NCBI GenBank assembly: GCA_018398805.1
Contig: JAGFBZ010002330.1
Coordinates: forward strand, 62,001 to 126,000
Reading direction: 5' to 3'
Source: Hirundichthys speculiger
Lineage: Eukaryota; Chordata; Actinopteri; Beloniformes; Exocoetidae
DNA length: 64,000 nucleotides
A program made the position numbers and the translations under genes. The notes beneath the pieces are model-generated. The model made no database searches. It saw only the letters and a list, made by a program, of their open reading frames with translations, and had not been told where the DNA came from. Shown piece by piece: positions 12,801-24,073 of the stretch (the first letter of the stretch is position 1; each line of letters opens with the position of its first letter).

Positions 12801-15800
12801 TCTTCTGTCAGGGCCTCTCCATTGTCTCAACGCCTCACAAGAGCTTTGTGAAAAGTGCCCTGATTATGGGTCAAAAAGCACAAATAACCTTCAGATGGTT
12901 CCTAGGCTTTCCTCCCAGTAATGCACCAAAGAATGACAAGTCCAGCAGAACCATGTCGAGTTTTTCACCCGCTGCTGTTGTTTTTCACATTTACTCCAAG
13001 CTGGGCCTTTTCAGGGAGGCCAGAGTTGTGTCAGGCCTACTCGGACACAGACCAACTCCCACAGCAGGCTTGGCTTGTTCAAAATACCACGCAGAGTCTC
13101 AGTCCCTCCTTTAGTCCAGTTAGAGAATGGCTTCTTGACATTGTCTCCCCATACATTGTGAAAAATATCTAAAGAGAGAGAACATGATATATCAAACAGA
13201 AAAGCTCTCAGTGAACAAATAAAGAAATTGTGAAAATCCTTTGATCGCTGGTGAATTTTTTTTAGTCAAGAACAGAAAAAAAAAAAAAAAACCCAAGGTC
13301 AGAAATTTTGAAGTGAAAAGAAAACATGTTCCAGAAAATTAATGAAATAATGTCAATCTAACTAACTAAATTTGTGAATATTTTAAAAGAGTCTTCACTG
13401 CAATAAAAAAAAAAAAGTGAGGCTTAAACAGTCGTCTGGAAGGTTGCATTAACAGATTTCCAGACACTGAACAAAAGAAAGGTTCTTTGAAAAGTTTTAT
13501 AGAGAATGGAACAAAGCTAACAACAAGGTTGGCATTTCAAGATACTTAAGTTTTAGTTTAACCTTGCAGGACTTTTGGAAGGCACTTCTGAGCATCAGAC
13601 GCAGGGTTTTGGCAGCTGCACAGGGAGCCTGGTGGGTCAGCCCTTCTCTGCGAGCTGCTACTCTACACTAATCTATTTTAAACCATCTGTGAAATTAGCA
13701 AGATTTCCTAAGTCCTTCACCTCTAAGGATTAAAAAATCGCTAAGGGTGTGGGGTGTTCTTACACACTGTTCTTGTATACATGCTTGATGACTCTTGAGA
13801 TCAATCCTTACATGCTTTCCTTCACCTGCGCTTGAAATAGATAGAAAGGAGCAAAATAATATTAAACATCTGGTTGAGAGAAGCTCCAGGGAGGACAGGG
13901 ACAGATTTGGATAAAAGAAAATAATGTATTAATCATAATTTCTACATCAAACTGAACATCAGAAAAATATAACGTCAGGTTTGCACTTTGTACATGTAGT
14001 AAAATCATTGCAACCGAATCTCAGCTGTTTTACTAAGATCCTAGGCATGCAGCACCTCTGCCAAACCCTGTACAATGAAGTCATGAGTCAACTCTAATGA
14101 GAAAATCAGATAAATAGCAGCTGTTCCTGGGGAAATGGTGCTGTCTGACAGATTCACTGGGTGCAACGACTGTAGCATTGAGCAGATCCAAATGAGTAAA
14201 ATATTGTTCCAAGCGGTCCTCACTGCTCCCCTTCCCTCCGGTGTTTAGTCATTAGAGTTGTGAAATAGCAGCCCTGCCGCTACACGTCAGCACTGCCATA
14301 TTAATTATTTTATGCTGTTTGCATGTACACATCTTTGTACAGCAGTGACAGTTCATCCAAAGAGGCCACTTACAAACAGCAATATTACAAACATAGCTCA
14401 CTGGGCCCATAATTATTCTTCTAACTCCTTATATGAAATCTACAGGTAGAGTACCATTAAAAAGCAACAACAACAACAAAAAAAAGGTTAAAATAGGATT
14501 TAAAGTAAGAAAATGAGGTTATACTATCAATGAAGCAGAGTTAAGGTGCTGCAAACACATTTGCACAAAGACAAATACACAGAGCACAGAGGTGTTCTCC
14601 GTGCCATTAGTTGTCATGCAGGCTTGGAAAATTACTGTGAGATTTATTGTGCAAAGGTATATGTCTAGTTTTCCATCTCCTGGCTGGAGAGTGCTAACAC
14701 CGGCATCTATTACAGATATTACCATTAAAATGGCTCCGTACTCTGTTCTCTAGAAGACAGAAGTGATTTTGAAAATAAGAAAAAAAAGACAATTTCCCAA
14801 AATGGTTAAAAAGACATTCCAGAAGGTTCTAGAGATTTTTTTTTCTTTTAACTGATTTTCTTTTGCATGAAAAATAAGCTAGAGGTAGAATAACTCTATG
14901 CGTTTATATGTAATAAAAAAAAAAAATGCTTAATGTTATTTGAAATCTTGACTTCTTTTATCAAGATGGAGGCGACGTACAAAGCTCATCGTTATTGTGA
15001 TGATAATGAATGTTAAATGGAAAAGATCCAGAGAAGAATGATAGTATGGATTTACTACTCTCACAGTAACCTCTGGCTCTGGCACACACCTGTCTCTATT
15101 AGCACACACTCTCTCTCAGACACACACTCACCCATACACACACACACACACACACACACGTGTGTGCACTGAATTTACTACTAAAAGCCTGCTCTCATAA
15201 GATCGATTAGCCTCAGAATGCGTTTTGCAGAACACTGTAATACATTTTTTTTATTATTAATTTTGCTTTCTGATGGAGGTATTAAACTGACTGGGAGCTG
15301 TTGCTGCTACATTTTTTTTTTTTTGTAATAGAGTATGTCTTTCATAAGTATGCATCAGCTTCATATTGTATTATTATACATATATATTATGCATTTTTAT
15401 GTACTTTTTGTTTTTCTGTCATCTTACAAGAACCTTTCTTTTTTACCGGATATGAACTGAGATTATTTCCTCCCATTGATCTGTGAACATTTTTGTCACT
15501 CACATACTGCCGTGCATTGTAGATAGACAGACTGCTGTATTGATATGTTTCCTTTGTTCAGGTTAGTGGTGCAGATGTTGCTAGTCAGTAAGACAAGTTT
15601 CTAACTGGTGAGCAGGGCCATTAGCAAACAGAGCTGCCAAAAGACTGAGACATCACTGAAGATCAATTCAGAGACATTTGAGCACCACAATAAAATTGCA
15701 GTTTATTGGTTTCCTTGTTTATTTTTGAAAGAACACTGCTTTTTTTTGCAGAGCATAAATCCAAACAATAATGATTAATGACTCTTGCAAAAAAAAAAAA

Positions 15801-16290
15801 AAAAAACTTTCAAATTTTCTCTAGCTATACATTATAATATAAAACTGCTCACACAATTTCCCAAAGTAGAGGTCATCAATTAAAACAATAATTTACCAAG
15901 AAAAAAAATCATACTTTCCAAACCTCAAGTCAGGTATATTTGATTTTCTGATTCTGATATTCTGATTATCAGCATTTTATTTATCAGTAAGTAAAAGAAA
16001 AAAAGTAATCATTACACACAAAATATCTTCACTTTATTTTTCTGTTTTGTTAAATTATTATTACAATTATCACTGATGAATTATGATTGAAATATTGTAG
16101 CTTAGACAGGGAAAGCCAGTTTTAGTCAGCTGTATATAATTTTGGCTATGTATGAAGTCATGTATACATATTAGTATCGATCTATATAGAGAGCAACAGA
16201 AGCAGCGTGTAGAAAAACTACGCACACCGTTAACTGCTTCCATAGGACAGTAATAAGCAGCCAGTTGCTGCAAATTCAATGCACTTGATT
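9840..16290. other. Intergenic stretch with microsatellites only
   Basis: A (CA)n tract lies at 15136-15159, and A or T homopolymers recur (for example 13276-13291 and 15790-15805). An acceptor-like stretch at 12800-12815 followed by an open frame was considered and not accepted. No transposon ends were recognised in this interval. Confidence 0.4.
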
Positions 16291-16299
16291 AACAGATCA

Positions 16300-16500
16300 T
16301 CTAACGCAGGTGTTTTGACAGTTTGTCAGTCTGGAGCATTCAGGTGTGTGTTAACCCATTTCTTGGGAGGAAAAACATCAATTGGTGCCCATCAATCTAG
16401 AGAGGGTTATAAGGGTCATTGCCAGTGGCCCAGTCAAGGTCCACTCCTGAAACCCATTGAAATGCTGTGGTGGGTCCTTGAAAATAGTTGTGCATAAGCG
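16300..16500 (+). mobile_element. Possible Tc1-like transposase remnant
   Basis: The frame ending near 16497 reads CQWPSQGPLLKPIEMLWWVL. This resembles the Tc1 motif around the third catalytic acidic residue (WPAQSPDLNPIE.LW), but the SPDLN core is altered. The upstream part of the frame is not clearly Tc1-like. No terminal inverted repeats were found. Confidence 0.3.
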
Positions 16501-16689
16501 AATGTTCAGATACCCCAATAAACTGAAGTGATGCTGCAAAGATGATGTGAGAGACTAACAATACCATCCAGAAAATTAAGCTGTTGCTGATAAACCTATT
16601 GCTGATAAAGCTTATGCATCCTGGGTTGTACTTAGCTTTTCACACACTTCTCTCTCTGTCCTCCATCCTCTCTCTGTTCTGTCTCCCCT

Positions 16690-17395
16690 CTTTTCTTTCT
16701 TTACCCGGCTGGCCTTCGGCAGGAAATGTCCCCCCATATGAGCCAGGTCCTGCTCAAGGTTTCTTCCTCTTAAAGGTGGGGTAGGTGTTCTTTTTTTGCA
16801 GCACTTTTTACAATATTGCCTGAAAACCTTTTCACATTCCCATTGCACCCACTGAAATAAAATGTTTGCAAAAAAAAAAAACCAAAACGTTTTGGTCCGG
16901 TCTAGAGGGTATAATCAGAGAAAAACTCTGACCAATCAATGTACTGATCATCTTTACATTTATTGGCTGCCTAATACGTCCATCAAATATCAATGCACTC
17001 CCACCCACCCCTCCCTCCCTCCCTGTGGTTCATGTAGTCAGTGAATCGTGTGAAGGCGTGGTTTCGAGGGGTGAGCTGAAGAGGAGGAGGCAGAGCCTTT
17101 TGGAGGAGGGAGGGAGTGTATATTTTCAAAATCTCACTTGAGTTGGATTGCTGGAAACGGTTTTTTCAAAGAACACCTACCCCACCTTTAAAGTGGAGTT
17201 TCTCCTTGCCACCGTTTGGCTGAAAGTTTTTTTACCTGCCATTTTCTTGTTTAGGATTCAATATTATATTTTTAGTTAATGATATTTGGTTGGGGGTCAT
17301 GCTCTGGGCCTCTGTAAAGCGCCTAGAGACAACTGACATTGTAACAGACGCTATACAAATAAAAATTGAATTGAAAATTGAATTGAACTTAGTTT
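16690..17395 (+). mobile_element. Non-LTR retrotransposon 3' tail ending in (TTGAA)n, split by a Kolobok-like MITE
   Basis: Two pieces form one sequence once the MITE at 16774-17187 is removed. The first is 'tgagccaggtcctgctcaag..tcttcctcttaa'. The second is 'agtggagtttctccttgcc..gtaaagcgcctagagacaac..ctatacaaataaaa', followed by repeats of attgaa. This 'caaggtttcttcctctt..tccttgccac..gcgctatataaat..ttgaattg' tail is a very common 3' end of fish LINE/SINE elements. I do not assign the exact clade. Confidence 0.65.
16774..17187. mobile_element. Kolobok-like MITE (414 bp) with TTAA duplication
   Basis: The terminal inverted repeat AGGTGGGGTAGGTGTTCTTT is present at both ends (20 bp, identical). 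TTAA lies immediately outside both ends (16770-16773 and 17188-17191). TTAA duplications are made by Kolobok and piggyBac transposases; the ends do not start CCC, which favours Kolobok. It splits a LINE tail whose two halves rejoin cleanly once one TTAA is removed, which confirms the boundaries. Confidence 0.82.
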
Positions 17396-18199
17396 GTTTT
17401 CAGTAAATGATTTGTTAGGTACTGTTCCTCTGATATTTTATTTCATTTAAGACCAGATTTTTTTTCCATTGTTGTTCCTTAGAACTGACAGAAGGTGAGC
17501 TATTTTTTGGCACATGACTATAGATCACTATTTGTTTCAATTTGCACTCTTCTACAGTGTACATTATTATTCCAGATGCATTGCTTTATAATGTACACAA
17601 TTGAATCCTCTTGCTGATTTTATAGCTTTTGAGCTGATGATGAAAATGTTTCTGCCATGATAGACTATAACGCACATAGTATTATGAACCAGTACGGAGC
17701 GTTCCAGTTTCTGATAAACCCTCACACTCATGTGTCTGCCACTGACATCTCAGCAGCATCTTTCACTTTTACCGTCTGTGCCCAAGCATGTCCTTTCAAT
17801 TCCTTTTTCCTTTTCCTTTTTAATTAAAGATTACTGTCCATATCTTTCCCTTGTTGGTTTGACATTAATTGTGAGGCCCACCGTTTTCTCCCATCACATC
17901 GGGAAATACTGAAACCCCTCCTGCCTCTCTGTTTCCAGCAGTCAGGTGAAGAAGTAAATGGAAAAAAAATGAACAGAAACAAGGCTGCAGGTACGGCTGT
18001 TGCCACCTCTAGAATCCTCATTGTCTGTAAAGACCAACTATGTCAGGATCGCAGCACCTCTTCAGCCTCTGCCAGGAGTAGGGTTCCAGTGCCCGCGAAG
18101 GACATCCTGTCTTATTGTAATACCTAAAAGAAATCTCACCCATCTGCCCTTACAGACAGATTGACCTAACACCACATAAAACTCTAACACCATGAGGAT

Positions 18200-18830
18200 C
18201 ATGTGTTTTTTTTTTGGAGTTTTTCCTGTCCATTTAACACAATTCAGACTGCACTGCTATGTAAGAAACTCCAGAAAATGGATGTCTCCACAGTCTCCTG
18301 GATTATTGACTACCTGATAAACAGACCACGGTTTGTGAGAGTTACAGGTTGTGTGTCTGAGCAGGTTCGCTGCACGGCTCAGACCTCCGGTAAACTCAGA
18401 CGACTCTGACGTGAAGGTTTGTGTCGGTGATGGAGTTGAGGCTGAGTCAAGAGAACCGGCAATCACCACATATTAAACATGATCAAACAAAGGAGATGAT
18501 TGTGGATTTTAGATAAAAGAGGGAAAAGAAAGGTAGGTGAAGGAGTATCTTGGTGCTCACCTGGACAGCGGATGGGATGTGCAGCACTGAGTCTGTGAAC
18601 AAGAACGGCCAGAGGAGACTTTGAGGAAGCTTTGCTCCTTGAGTGTTTGCATTAAGGATGATGTATATCTTTTATCAGGATGTGCTGGAGAAAGCAGTTC
18701 TATCCGTATTTATCTGTTGTGACAGCATCACCAGAGCAAATGATTAAAATAAAAACAGAATATCCTTTTGGTCATTAATATTTGAACTGAACTGAACTGA
18801 AATGAACTGAAATGAATTGAATTGATTACA
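18200..18830 (+). mobile_element. Degenerate LINE reverse-transcriptase fragment (L2/Rex1-like)
   Basis: The frame at 18230-18409 reads NTIQTALLCKKLQKMD, then VSWIIDYLINRPRFVRV, then CVSEQV. This matches the segment before the catalytic box of fish CR1/L2-type reverse transcriptases ('FNTI.P.LL..KL', 'WI.DYL..RPQ.V'). Further along, 'caaaggagatgattgtggatttta' corresponds to 'KEMIVDF' of the same ORF, now in another frame. The fragment ends in gaactgaactgaa-type repeats (18781-18830), a simple 3' tail. Stops and frame changes show it is dead. Confidence 0.65.
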
Positions 18831-19574
18831 GAATGATCCGACAGGAACTCAAAATCATTTTAAATGTTTTAACAACAGTCTGCATCAAAAATAATGTTCA
18901 TTGAATTTGTTAAATTAGTTAAATTGCTTGCTTCTAGTCCTAATGGAAAATTTCTTTTCTATAAAATACATTTGGATTAATCAAATGTTTTCTTAAATAG
19001 TTTTATAACCATTTAGACTATTTCCACAGAAGGAAAGTAGCAACATTATCCAATACATTCTTTTGATTGTGGTGATATTTAAGAATTTAAGAATAATATG
19101 CATCAATAGTAACTTTTCAGTCTGGGAGATTTTTTTTTTTTTTAGTATTCAGTTAAATTCCATGCTAAACGACAGAGAGCCTATGATCTGTATAAAATGC
19201 TGACAGTTTTACTTAATGTGTTGATTCTGCAGTAAAACTATGTATTTTATCAACTATGTCAATGTTGTTTGTGATGAAAAACGTTCCAGACCTCTGCTGC
19301 CTTGCTCTGCACACTGTAACGGACACAGTTTCTCCACAACAAAAAATAACTACTCAAATCTTAAAACAAAATGTCTCTTTAATTTTTAAGTGTCAACAGC
19401 AGTACAAAAGATGGAGTGATGTGAGAAGCTTTTTGCAACACAATTTTTGTCTCTTTTACAGAAAAGGAGGGAAAATCTTGAGGTAAATGAGCTAAAACAG
19501 GCAGTTACTCAGTCCACCACTGCACTGACACAGTAGGCCGAGACATCCAGAAAATGCTGTTATAACATGTCTCA
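18831..19574. other. Spacer between LINE fragment and presumed sox6 3' end
   Basis: AT-rich with a T15 run near 19130. No gene or repeat signature was seen. Confidence 0.4.
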
Positions 19575-20014
19575 AGTGATCCTGTGGGGATAATTTAATC
19601 ATTTACAGTATAAACATTGCTATGGTGCCAAGATGCACCCACTGGTGTCAATCATTGGTTTGTTTTTGCTTGATATAGTGTATTAAATCTACCAAAGCCA
19701 AGGACAGGGCTCTCCACACACACACCAATGTAAAGTTATTCACCTTAAGTATACCTCACGTCAATACTGCACATGGAAACCAAAGACTTGCTGGTGTACA
19801 CTTTGAAGCCAAGCAAAACAAACATTAAGCAAAAATTAAGTAACATTTTCTTTTCAGTTTTTTTTTTCCTTTTTATACAATAATACCCCCTAGCAAATAA
19901 CTGACCTTCTGATCTGTATAAAGAAGAATGTGAACACAAATGTGATGGCAACATTTTTTTTTTTAAGTTGAATTAAAAACTTTACATTGGACTGTACAAG
20001 ATATTATGATAAAC

Positions 20015-20022
20015 TATTTACA
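20015..20022 (-). promoter_or_regulatory. Pumilio-type element in sox6 3' UTR
   Basis: TGTAAATA on the transcript strand fits the Pumilio consensus TGTANATA. A second copy lies at 21921-21928. Chance occurrence in AT-rich sequence is quite possible. Confidence 0.3.
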
Positions 20023-20340
20023 TATTCAGACATAAACTTTTTTTTCCTTTTTTTCTTTTTTAAGCAGCAACAGACACTATGTATTTCATTTTCTCTAGTA
20101 ACACCCAAACAATACTTGCTGTGGGCCAAGGTACCTGCCAGGAGAAGGAGAACAAGGATTTCTACGCAGAAAATAGTTTCAGGCTGCCAGCGATTTCAAA
20201 ACAGTGGCTCCAGTGATAGCAGAGCCCCACACAGTGCTGCTTAAAAGAACAACTCTAAAAAGCAGAGTACCAAAGGCAACAAAAAAAATGTTGCCCTGAA
20301 CAACAAATTTTACACTTCTGAACAGCAGCTAGCATGTCAG

Positions 20341-20356
20341 TCCAGCATGTCAGTGA
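20341..20356 (-). promoter_or_regulatory. miR-338-3p target site in sox6 3' UTR
   Basis: The plus strand reads TCCAGCAT, then gt, then CAGTGA. It therefore carries nucleotides 1-8 and 9-14 of miR-338-3p, interrupted by a 2-nt bulge in the target. The transcript thus has an 8-mer seed site (ATGCTGGA) with extended pairing. miR-338 represses Sox6 during oligodendrocyte differentiation in vertebrates. The site lies about 3.9 kb past the stop codon. Confidence 0.6.
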
Positions 20357-21316
20357 ATTGTGCTGATTAAATTAACAGAGACACAGAGAACATTCCCACC
20401 ATATACATCACAAAGTTCAAACAGAAAAACAAAAGGGAAAAAAAAAAATCAAAATTACAGTAATGTTGAAACAGCATAGAAGCTTTTTGTCTTCGGTTCA
20501 TTCAAACCATTTGTATGTCAAGTGGAAGAAGATTTTTAAAAAAAAAATTGTGAGGGTTATGTTTGTGGATGGCTAGATAGTCGTAGTCATGTTCATAAAA
20601 AATTGGCAGCATACAAAAAGATGGCAAAGTGAGCTTGAACAAGAGAATGCCAAATGTCTGTACATTTTGCCATGTTAAAACAAATAAATACTTGCACACT
20701 CCCACATTAAAGAATATAATATCACTTGCATTTGAAACAGTCATTTGTAAAAAAAAAAAAAAAAAGAAAGAAAAAAACCCACCATTGTTAATTATAATAA
20801 TGTTGATGGAAGCCAAATGCACGTACAATTTTCAGATGATATCGGCTCCTCAACATATGAACACTAAAACACCAAACACAAGTGAGAATACACAGCATAC
20901 CATGTAGATTGCATTTTGATTGGAAATAGATTGTTTAATAATTTGTCACATCAAGTGCTTCTTGTTTGAATTCGTACCTTGCTTGCTAACAGGTTTTATC
21001 AGGATAGTTTCAGTTGGTGTGATGAATATTTAAGTCAAACAAGTGAGATGCTTCTCTCTGCCTCAGGACCAATACTGCTCTTTCAATTAGCAGAAAAAAA
21101 ACAAAAATCAGCATCTACATGAGGTACAGTGACTTGTCCGGTGTTTGAACATACAGAAAAATAAAACAAAAAAGAGAAAATAAAAAAGTCAAATACATGA
21201 CTTATACTTAAGTACTGGAAAAGTATATTCACTATGTTGTGTTGACATTTAAATGAAATGACATTGAAAATTAATTGAAAACCATTTTTAGTTCCAAATC
21301 ATTTTTCATATTTTTC

Positions 21317-21326
21317 TGATTGTCCA
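21317..21326 (-). promoter_or_regulatory. miR-219-5p target site in sox6 3' UTR
   Basis: The transcript strand has TGGACAATCA, complementary to nucleotides 1-10 of miR-219-5p (UGAUUGUCCA), a full 8-mer seed site plus two further pairs. Sox6 is an established miR-219 target in oligodendrocyte precursors. Confidence 0.65.
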
Positions 21327-21901
21327 TTTTGTTGTTTTACTGACAATTTTAGAGCCATTACTGGCTAATAATAAATATTATATGCTGATACAGTTTTAAA
21401 TACAATATTCAATGTACTCAAATCTGGTGTTTTGTGGCTCTCAGAGCCAGTTGTTGAATTTTCTGCTCACTTTCTTGTGCCGGGTCTCTCCCCAAGGCGG
21501 CCCTGAAGCTTAAACAAAGTGTTCATTCATCACACGTGTCTTTGCATAAATACACAAAATAAGACAAACAAACAGACAAAAAAGATTCAAATCTGGTAAC
21601 TGTGACAGAAAAACCCATTTGAGTCCAGCTGGGAAAATTTGTTCATTCATGGTGTTTTTTTTTTTTCCTCAAATAGCTTCACATTGATCAGAATCAATAA
21701 AAATACAATTTATATCCAGTGCTTATAACACTTCTGAAACATTGTCTCTTTGTGAGTTCATGTTGTCATTTTTTCCTTGTTTTTTTTCTTCTTTTTTTAA
21801 TGTTTTTTTTTTTGTTTGTTTTTTGTTTTTTTGCTATATAAGCACAGTCAAGTTTCACTTCCGTGAAGAGTCCTTTTTAACCGGCCAGCCAACTAAAGCA
21901 G

Positions 21902-21908
21902 TTTGGCA
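21902..21908 (-). promoter_or_regulatory. Second miR-96/182-type site (7-mer) in sox6 3' UTR
   Basis: The transcript strand has TGCCAAA, a 7-mer-A1 match shared by miR-96 and miR-182. It supports the stronger site at 23612. Confidence 0.35.
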
Positions 21909-23007
21909 TGGTCATGAAATTATTTACAATCACATACAAATCAATTTAATCACCAGCAAACAGGAGCAAACACTTTAAAAATACCAAACAGGTTGAGCTG
22001 GAGGGAAATCCACTTACGTTTGTTTGTAGAAGAGCATCCTTAGATTGTTTTGTACCTCAAAATTAGAACAATGTAGAAAAAGAAATAGGAATTTTCAATG
22101 AGGCGATAAAAAAAACACATGAATTATACATAAATGTTTCAAAAAGTTGAAAGAATGCTAATTAGCACTAAATGCGTATTGACAATTAGAATACAGAATA
22201 TAAGAGTGCTGAACAGCTAGAAAGAACCATCTGGACCAGTTTGAGCCAGGAGAAAAATGCAGTGACCAGCAGTGGGGATCTTGACCAGTAAAAGCCAGTG
22301 GCCAGCCACTCAGATCCTTCAAAAAGCTCCACTCTCTAAAATGGACAGGTTCAAGGGCAAGGGAGGGGAATAGCTGGACTCATGCATTAATAATGCTGTA
22401 TTTCAGATGATACCCAGTCGTCAGTCATTTTAATAATCCCCCACAGCTTGATGTACTTGTTCCATCTGCTCGCCAGTGCCTGGTGATTGGGCCGGGGTGG
22501 GAGCCCTGTAGAGGCCTTACTTCCAGCACTTTGATGGAGAGCACAATGAGAGACACACACCCCACTTTTATTGTTTGCCTGCCTTCCCTGCTGCTTTCTC
22601 CTTCTCTGAGCCAGATGGCGCCCCCTGGGTGCTGAGGTTGCCACAGACTGGAGTCGGAGCAGGGCATGGCAGGAAGAGGAGCCACTTAGACCCGATGCCT
22701 TGTAAAGGATCAAGGCCTTGACTACCAGTTGTTGAATTGTCTTCTTCATACGTCTGAGATAAGTGTGGTCCAAAAGTTGGTCAAATTATTAGAAACAGCA
22801 ATATGATGCTTAAAGGTGACAGAGAATTTATGCAAGTTCATGAACAAAAAAATTTCGGGCTTTATGTGACCTTTGTCATATTTACGTTACAGGGGAAACA
22901 AACATAATTTCAGCCTCTTCTCTTTGTTGAAGGAAGTCCTGGCAAACTCCTTTCATGGCGTCTCCAGTAATCATCTCAATGCCTCAACCCAATGACCTTG
23001 CTCCTTT

Positions 23008-23016
23008 TTAAGACTT
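23008..23016 (-). promoter_or_regulatory. miR-499-5p target site 1 in sox6 3' UTR
   Basis: The transcript strand has AAGTCTTAA, complementary to nucleotides 1-9 of miR-499-5p (UUAAGACUU). The partial AGTG match further along could pair with the microRNA 3' half. miR-499 restricts Sox6 in slow and cardiac muscle in mouse and zebrafish. Confidence 0.7.
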
Positions 23017-23063
23017 CTTAGTGTCAGTTCAAGATTTACAATGCCTAAAAAAAAAATTACATT

Positions 23064-23072
23064 TTAAGACTT
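23064..23072 (-). promoter_or_regulatory. miR-499-5p target site 2 in sox6 3' UTR
   Basis: A second AAGTCTTAA lies 56 bp from the first, again pairing with nucleotides 1-9 of miR-499-5p. Confidence 0.7.
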
Positions 23073-23611
23073 TAAACATGCCATCCAAATGAGGCTAAAG
23101 TGTTTAACAGAACGTACTGTGGCTTTACAGCTACACATTGTACAACATCAATTTGAGATTGTAATGCCACCAAAGCTGCCTTTCACTGCTGTTCCAATCC
23201 TGCAGATTGGAGGCCTTTGGCCCTTTAGCTTTCTGGCCTGATTACAATCACTCTGATTAAGATCTTGGTGAGTCAGACTGGGTTGCGGAGCTGGAAATGA
23301 ATGAAGGATGCCACAATGTTCTGTTTGTACTGGGATGAGGAAATGAAAGGGCTGGCCTGTGTCATTGATGATCACTGCATTGGCCTCCCCGAGCATCACA
23401 AGCTTCCATCCCCAGATGTAGCATATTGTAACCTCCTGCCGAGCTTGCTGCCTCTGAGTTCCTGAGTTTCATTTGTTTATTCTGGGATAAGTAAAAGGGT
23501 GAATTAAAGAAAGACTGGATAATGAAGCTGCATTAAGAGATGAAGAGATTGTCTGAGACTTACAAACCCTCTCCTAAAAGACTTTACAGGTTTTAGAAGC
23601 AACTTGAAATG

Positions 23612-23620
23612 TTTGGCACT
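23612..23620 (-). promoter_or_regulatory. miR-96-5p target site in sox6 3' UTR
   Basis: The transcript strand has AGTGCCAAA, complementary to nucleotides 1-9 of miR-96-5p (UUUGGCACU), an 8-mer seed site. I recall vertebrate SOX6 as a predicted target of the miR-96/182 family. Confidence 0.5.
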
Positions 23621-23632
23621 TCCACACTGAAA

Positions 23633-23635
<3 letters not shown>

Positions 23636-23689
<54 letters not shown>
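23636..23689. repeat. (AAT)n microsatellite, about 18 units, inside sox6 3' UTR
   Basis: Uninterrupted AAT repeats on the plus strand, read as (AUU)n in the sox6 transcript, giving an AU-rich tract. Confidence 0.95.
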
Positions 23690-24066
23690 GATTACACTTG
23701 GAATCATCCATATTCATGTTGAAATATTCTATAATGGTAACTTTTTTTATCTCTTGATTGAAAACATTCTTTAAGCTGTTGGCTGGCACACTATACCTGA
23801 GTGAGAATATTATTCTCATCTTGAACAGTTAGGTAAAGTAGCAAATTCATCTAATTGAAGAGGAAAACGAGGTAATGAATGCAATAATTATAGGGTCATG
23901 TCAAATGTTTGGCTTCAAGTTTGATCATTTCTTTTTAGGCAATAAACTAATTGTATGAATGTCCATGATCTCAACGAAAAAAAAAATACATAGTGAGATT
24001 CAAACAAAACCAAACTAAACTAGGAAACATAAATTACCAAACTGCCTCACACACTTGAAGAAACAC

Positions 24067-24073
24067 TTAAGAC
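24067..24073 (-). promoter_or_regulatory. miR-499-5p target site 3 (7-mer-A1) in sox6 3' UTR
   Basis: The transcript strand has GTCTTAA, about 195 nt after the stop codon. It is a 7-mer match to the miR-499 seed; its core GTCTTA is also shared with miR-208. Confidence 0.45.

Noticed and set aside
12812..13114. Possible plus-strand exon after tctgtcag (GLSIVSTPHKSFVKSAL..)
   Set aside because: No family resemblance, no supporting neighbouring exon, and the frame drifts into low-quality sequence.
22391..22397. miR-155-type 7-mer in the 3' UTR
   Set aside because: A single 7-mer without further pairing is expected by chance in this length.
23504..23819. Open frames made of poly-Tyr or poly-Leu on the minus strand
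   Set aside because: They are translations of the (AAT)n microsatellite in the 3' UTR.
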